This document shows positions 60,831 through 64,000 of a stretch of DNA of 64,000 nt, one piece after another. Location: NCBI RefSeq assembly GCF_031846485.1, contig NZ_JAVRHQ010000005.1, positions 124,001-188,000 on the forward strand, written 5' to 3'. Positions within the stretch are counted from its first letter, which is position 1. Each line of letters starts with the position of its first letter. The notes under the pieces were generated by a model, which had not been told where the DNA came from, ran no database searches, and saw nothing but the letters and a program-made list of their open reading frames with translations. Position numbers and translations under genes: made by a program. This DNA comes from Autumnicola tepida (GTDB lineage: Bacteria; Bacteroidota; Bacteroidia; Flavobacteriales; Flavobacteriaceae).

Positions 60831-62053
60831 AAATTCTGCACGTTATAGAAGGAATGGATCCTCAGCTTGGTGGAGTATGCAAAGCGGTACGAACCATTGT
60901 AAAAGGGCTTTCCGGGGAAGAAGTTAAAAATGAAGTCTTGAGCCTTGATGATCCGGAAGCGGCATTTTTAAAAGAAGATAACTTTCCTGTCTATGCACTG
61001 GGGCCAGCCAAATCTCCATGGAGCTATAGTAAAGGGCTTGTGCCATGGCTGCAAAAGAACCTGGAGGATTATGATTTTGTTATTATTCATGGCCTGTGGT
61101 TATATAATTCCTACGCCACTTATAAAGCCTTTAAAAATCTTAAAGAGCAAAAAAGATCAGGATTAAAAAATCAAAAATGCCCTCGGCTTTACATCATGCC
61201 TCATGGAATGTTGGATCCCTATTTCCAGAAAGTGAGTACCAGGAAAATAAAAGCAGTTCGAAATACCTTGTACTGGAAATTTATTGAATCTAAAGTTATT
61301 AATGCGGCAGATGGAATTTTATTTACCTGTGAGGAGGAGCGGCGTTTGGCTCATGAACCTTTCCATCCCTATAAACCAGGGAAAGAAATTGTAGTTGGGC
61401 TGGGAACTGAAGCCCCTCCCGCTTATGAGTTGTCCATGACACATGCTTTTGGTAAAAAATGTGACCTGGAAGGGAGAACTTACATTCTCTTCCTGAGCAG
61501 GATCCACGAGAAAAAGGGAGTAGAAAACCTTATAAAAGCTTATGAATTCCTAGTAAAGAAAAACCAGGCTGACTTACCCGCTTTGGTAATAGCAGGGCCA
61601 GGTAAAGAATCTTCCTATGGAAGGAAAGTAACAGAGATGGTAGAAAAAAATCAAATGCTACGTGAGTTGGTATTTTTTCCAGGAATGTTGACTGCCAAGG
61701 ATAAATGGGGGGCTTTTTATGGCTGTGAAGCTTTTATTTTGCCCAGTGAACAGGAGAATTTTGGTATTGCAATAGTAGAAGCCCTCGCCTGTGCAAAAGC
61801 TGTACTTATATCAGACCAGGTAAATATCTGGAGGGAAATTGAGGAGGCTTCTGCAGGTATGGTGGCACCGGCTTCTCTTTCGGGAACTATAAAATTGTTA
61901 GAAAACTGGTTCGGCTTATCAGATCCGCAAAAAGCGAAAATAGGTTTGAATGCTGCCGAATGCTATAAAAACCAATATGCGATGGATTCTTTTGTAAATC
62001 AATGGAAGGAGTCCTTTCTTTTTAAAGAAGCACCTTCATTATTAGCATATTAA
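60827..62053 (+). CDS. Family 4 glycosyltransferase
   Basis: A 408-residue GT-B protein. KILHVIEGMDPQLGGVCKAVRTIVKGL opens it; FLSRIHEKKGVENLIKAYEFL near 220-240 begins the donor domain, and EAFILPSEQENFGIAIVEALACAKAVLISD near 303-332 carries the E-x7-E motif. PHGMLDPYFQKVS near 125-137 is typical of WbaZ-type and colanic acid glycosyltransferases. It is translationally coupled to the preceding gene. Confidence 0.9.
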   Translation: MKILHVIEGMDPQLGGVCKAVRTIVKGLSGEEVKNEVLSLDDPEAAFLKEDNFPVYALGPAKSPWSYSKGLVPWLQKNLEDYDFVIIHGLWLYNSYATYKAFKNLKEQKRSGLKNQKCPRLYIMPHGMLDPYFQKVSTRKIKAVRNTLYWKFIESKVINAADGILFTCEEERRLAHEPFHPYKPGKEIVVGLGTEAPPAYELSMTHAFGKKCDLEGRTYILFLSRIHEKKGVENLIKAYEFLVKKNQADLPALVIAGPGKESSYGRKVTEMVEKNQMLRELVFFPGMLTAKDKWGAFYGCEAFILPSEQENFGIAIVEALACAKAVLISDQVNIWREIEEASAGMVAPASLSGTIKLLENWFGLSDPQKAKIGLNAAECYKNQYAMDSFVNQWKESFLFKEAPSLLAY

Positions 62054-62114
62054 ATTTTGATTTTTTTGAAGCGGAATTTTCCTCTCTTTTTAAGCTGCCT
62101 TGAATTTTATTAAT

Positions 62115-63044
62115 ATGAACAAAGAAAATCCATTAATTACATTATACGGTTCTAATTATATAGATAATGACTGGACCATCCCCTGCATGAAGAGTTGGGG
62201 AAATATCCAGAATATTTCTTCTTCACAATTTTATGTGTTGCCGGATAATACCTTGAGCAGCAGAGAGGAGGTTGTTTTTTCTTCAATGAATTTCCAGGTG
62301 CTAAATTCTAATTCTGTTGTTGAAGATTTTCTTACTGACTATCCTTGTTTAAAGGAAATAAGGATAAAAGATAGTACCTGGAGGAAAGTTATTGATGCGG
62401 CCATTTTGTTTCCGAAGGTGGAGAAGATTACCATTATAGATACAGATGTATATATAAAGGACAAGGTTATACTTCCAATGAATGGTTTTGATATTGCTTA
62501 TATGAGAGAAGATGTACCGGCGTACAGGGGAAAATGGAATATAGCATGGAATGAGAAAATGGTGCCCGCCCTTAACGCAGGACTTATAACGGTTAATCCC
62601 AAAGTGATCGATTTTGCATATCTGGAAGAAATCGTTTCCAAATATTTTAAAACATGTAAAGATTATTGGTGGTCTGAGCAATCTGCCTGGTCATGTCTTG
62701 CGGGTAAAAGTAAGCGAAGGGTCCTTTTCAACGGTAATCAGGTAAAAGTTACTTCTGGTATGCGTAAAAGATCTGTTGTGGAAATACAGCGTAACGGGTA
62801 TAAGTACTTCGGCAAAAAAGGAATGATTAATTCCTTTGAAGAATTTCGACACCTGTTAAAGGGAGGTTCAATTTTTCATTTTGCAGGTCCTGGAAAATAT
62901 ATGTTTAAAAACAGCCTTTCAGAATTTAATAAGACCGGGCAGTCAGAGCTTGTACAGATAAATACTGAAGAAGAAGATACTCTTAATTTAATGGACAAAT
63001 TTTTCATTTCGATGAGGTTGTATTTTAAAGAAAATTTTAGTTGA
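62115..63044 (+). CDS. Putative GT-A fold glycosyltransferase, unclassified
   Basis: A 309-residue soluble protein; ATG 62115 is preferred over a TTG at 62100. ITIIDTDVYIKDKVILPM near 112-129 contains a DTD metal site, PALNAGLITVNPKVIDFAYLEE near 150-170 and WWSEQSAWSCLAG near 184-196 follow, matching in order the motifs of the gene at 54898. It is probably a nucleotide-sugar transferase of a GT-A family, but I do not recognise which one. Confidence 0.58.
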   Translation: MNKENPLITLYGSNYIDNDWTIPCMKSWGNIQNISSSQFYVLPDNTLSSREEVVFSSMNFQVLNSNSVVEDFLTDYPCLKEIRIKDSTWRKVIDAAILFPKVEKITIIDTDVYIKDKVILPMNGFDIAYMREDVPAYRGKWNIAWNEKMVPALNAGLITVNPKVIDFAYLEEIVSKYFKTCKDYWWSEQSAWSCLAGKSKRRVLFNGNQVKVTSGMRKRSVVEIQRNGYKYFGKKGMINSFEEFRHLLKGGSIFHFAGPGKYMFKNSLSEFNKTGQSELVQINTEEEDTLNLMDKFFISMRLYFKENFS

Positions 63045-63046
63045 TC

Positions 63047-63631
63047 ATGGAAAAGGCAGTTTTAAATTTTTCAGCAAATACTAACGAAGATACTTTTACG
63101 GGGCCATCCTTCAGCTTTCAAAACAGATTAAAACGGTTTATATGGAACTTAGTATGTTTTTTTCTGTTCAGGTTCACTCCAAATCCTTTTCATGCATGGA
63201 GGGCCTTTTTACTACGTTTATTTGGTGCGAAACTGGGTAAAAATGTACATGTTTATCCCGGGGTTAAGATCTGGGCTCCGTGGAACCTGGAGCTTGGGGA
63301 TGAATGCGGAATAGCCAATGGGGTAACCTTATATTCCCAGGGAAAAATTGTGATAGGAAAGCGCGCCGTAATTTCCCAGGGAGCCCATCTCGTTGCAGGC
63401 ACACATGATTATACAAAACCAGGTTTTCCATTGTTTACAAGGCCAGTAAAAATTGGCGCACATACATGGATTGCTGCTGAAGCCTTTGTGCATCCCGGAG
63501 TTAACATAGGGGAGGGTAGTGTAATAGGCGCGCGTGCTGTGGTTTCCCGGGATATGCCACCATGGATGGTTTGTGCAGGCCACCCATGCGTTCCGGTGAA
63601 AGAAAGAAAACTGGAAGGAATAAATTTATAA
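63047..63631 (+). CDS. Acetyltransferase with left-handed beta-helix (WcaF-like)
   Basis: A 194-residue protein of the hexapeptide-repeat (LbH) acyltransferase class. Residues 1-55 hold the N-terminal helical part (FTPNPFHAWRAFLLRLFGAKLG), and hexapeptide repeats run from about 60 to 180, e.g. VYPGVKIWAPWNLELGDECGI, ISQGAHLVAGTHDY with the catalytic His (HDY motif) and IGEGSVIGARAVVSRDMPPWMVCAGHPC. Acetyl-CoA dependent O-acetylation of the repeat unit is the likely role. A TTG two codons before is the alternative start. Confidence 0.9.
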   Translation: MEKAVLNFSANTNEDTFTGPSFSFQNRLKRFIWNLVCFFLFRFTPNPFHAWRAFLLRLFGAKLGKNVHVYPGVKIWAPWNLELGDECGIANGVTLYSQGKIVIGKRAVISQGAHLVAGTHDYTKPGFPLFTRPVKIGAHTWIAAEAFVHPGVNIGEGSVIGARAVVSRDMPPWMVCAGHPCVPVKERKLEGINL

Positions 63632-63640
63632 GTGCAGGAA

Positions 63641-64000
63641 ATGATTTCAATAGTGGTCCTTACCAAAAATGAAGAAAAAGATTTGCCCCGGTGCCTTAAT
63701 TCTGTAAGCTGGTGCAAAGATATTCATGTTCTTGACTCCGGCAGTACCGACAGAACCGTAGATATTGCCATACAACACGGAGCAAAAATAAGTATCAATC
63801 CTTTTAAAAGCTTTGGAGAGCAAAGAAATTACGCCCTGGATAACCTGGAGCTTCATAACTGGATACTTTTTTTAGATGCAGATGAAGTAGTAACTAAAAA
63901 ATTTAAGGCAGAATTAATTAAGGCTATACGGGATGCAGATGAAGATGTTGCGGGATACTACTGTTGCTGGAAAATGATGCTTTATGGAAAATGGCTGAAG
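63641..64000 (+). CDS. Family 2 glycosyltransferase, truncated at window edge
   Basis: The visible 120 residues start with MISIVVLTKNEEKDLPRCL and continue with HVLDSGSTDRTVDIA, FGEQRNYALDN and WILFLDADE, where the DAD is the metal site. This is the N-terminal half of a WaaE-like GT2 domain. A GTG three codons upstream (63632) is another start. The gene continues past the edge. Confidence 0.88.
   Translation, partial: MISIVVLTKNEEKDLPRCLNSVSWCKDIHVLDSGSTDRTVDIAIQHGAKISINPFKSFGEQRNYALDNLELHNWILFLDADEVVTKKFKAELIKAIRDADEDVAGYYCCWKMMLYGKWLK

Overview
The window looks like a chromosomal segment of a flavobacterium (Bacteroidota, family Flavobacteriaceae). The evidence is the gene content (FtsH, MurB, ValS, TonB receptor with a carboxypeptidase-like N-terminal domain, DUF1573, short phosphatidylserine decarboxylase, long GDP-fucose synthases), promoters of the Bacteroidota type (TTTG about 19 bp before TAnnTTTG), A-rich rather than Shine-Dalgarno leaders, and moderate to low GC. 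No rRNA, tRNA, CRISPR array or complete insertion sequence was seen.

1-7.8 kb is housekeeping: a truncated family 2 glycosyltransferase at the left edge, a small cysteine-containing membrane protein, murB with an aspartate-type aminotransferase, a DUF1573 protein, valS and a DUF1206 membrane protein. 7.5-12.4 kb (minus strand) holds acyl-CoA-binding protein, psd, cdsA, a LUD protein, ftsH and rsfS. 12.5-24.5 kb holds birA, an SRPBCC protein, pyrE and a NUDIX hydrolase back to back, an M14 peptidase lipoprotein, a PQQ-type sugar dehydrogenase next to a TonB receptor, coaD, ddl, a PASTA protein and an RluD-type pseudouridine synthase.

24.5-27.1 kb is more unusual: an antitoxin gene followed by a toxin gene with an in-frame stop, yaaA, and then fifteen perfect copies of a 7-bp repeat that run into the 5' end of a uracil-DNA glycosylase family gene with no ordinary start codon. 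Two tiny coupled genes follow, one of them ribosomal protein THX. 27.1-35.1 kb is a complete tryptophan operon, trpE-G-D-C-F-B-A on the minus strand. It is preceded by a leader peptide with three consecutive Trp codons and a terminator (an attenuator), and a toxin-antitoxin pair sits between trpC and trpF. 35.2-36.9 kb is a marR-nitroreductase-yceI group with two matching palindromes.

After a rhodanese protein, an outer-membrane beta-barrel protein and about 860 bp without a gene, the right third (39.1 kb to the edge, all plus strand) is an exopolysaccharide locus of the Wzx/Wzy type. It encodes precursor supply (UDP-glucose dehydrogenase and UDP-xylose synthase; mannose-1-phosphate guanylyltransferase, Gmd and GDP-fucose synthase), an initiating phosphoglycosyltransferase, Wza- and Wzc-like export and kinase proteins, a Wzx-like flippase, a Wzy-like polymerase, nine or ten glycosyltransferases and an acetyltransferase. 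The predicted polymer could contain fucose or mannose together with xylose or glucuronic acid and be O-acetylated. The locus continues beyond the window.
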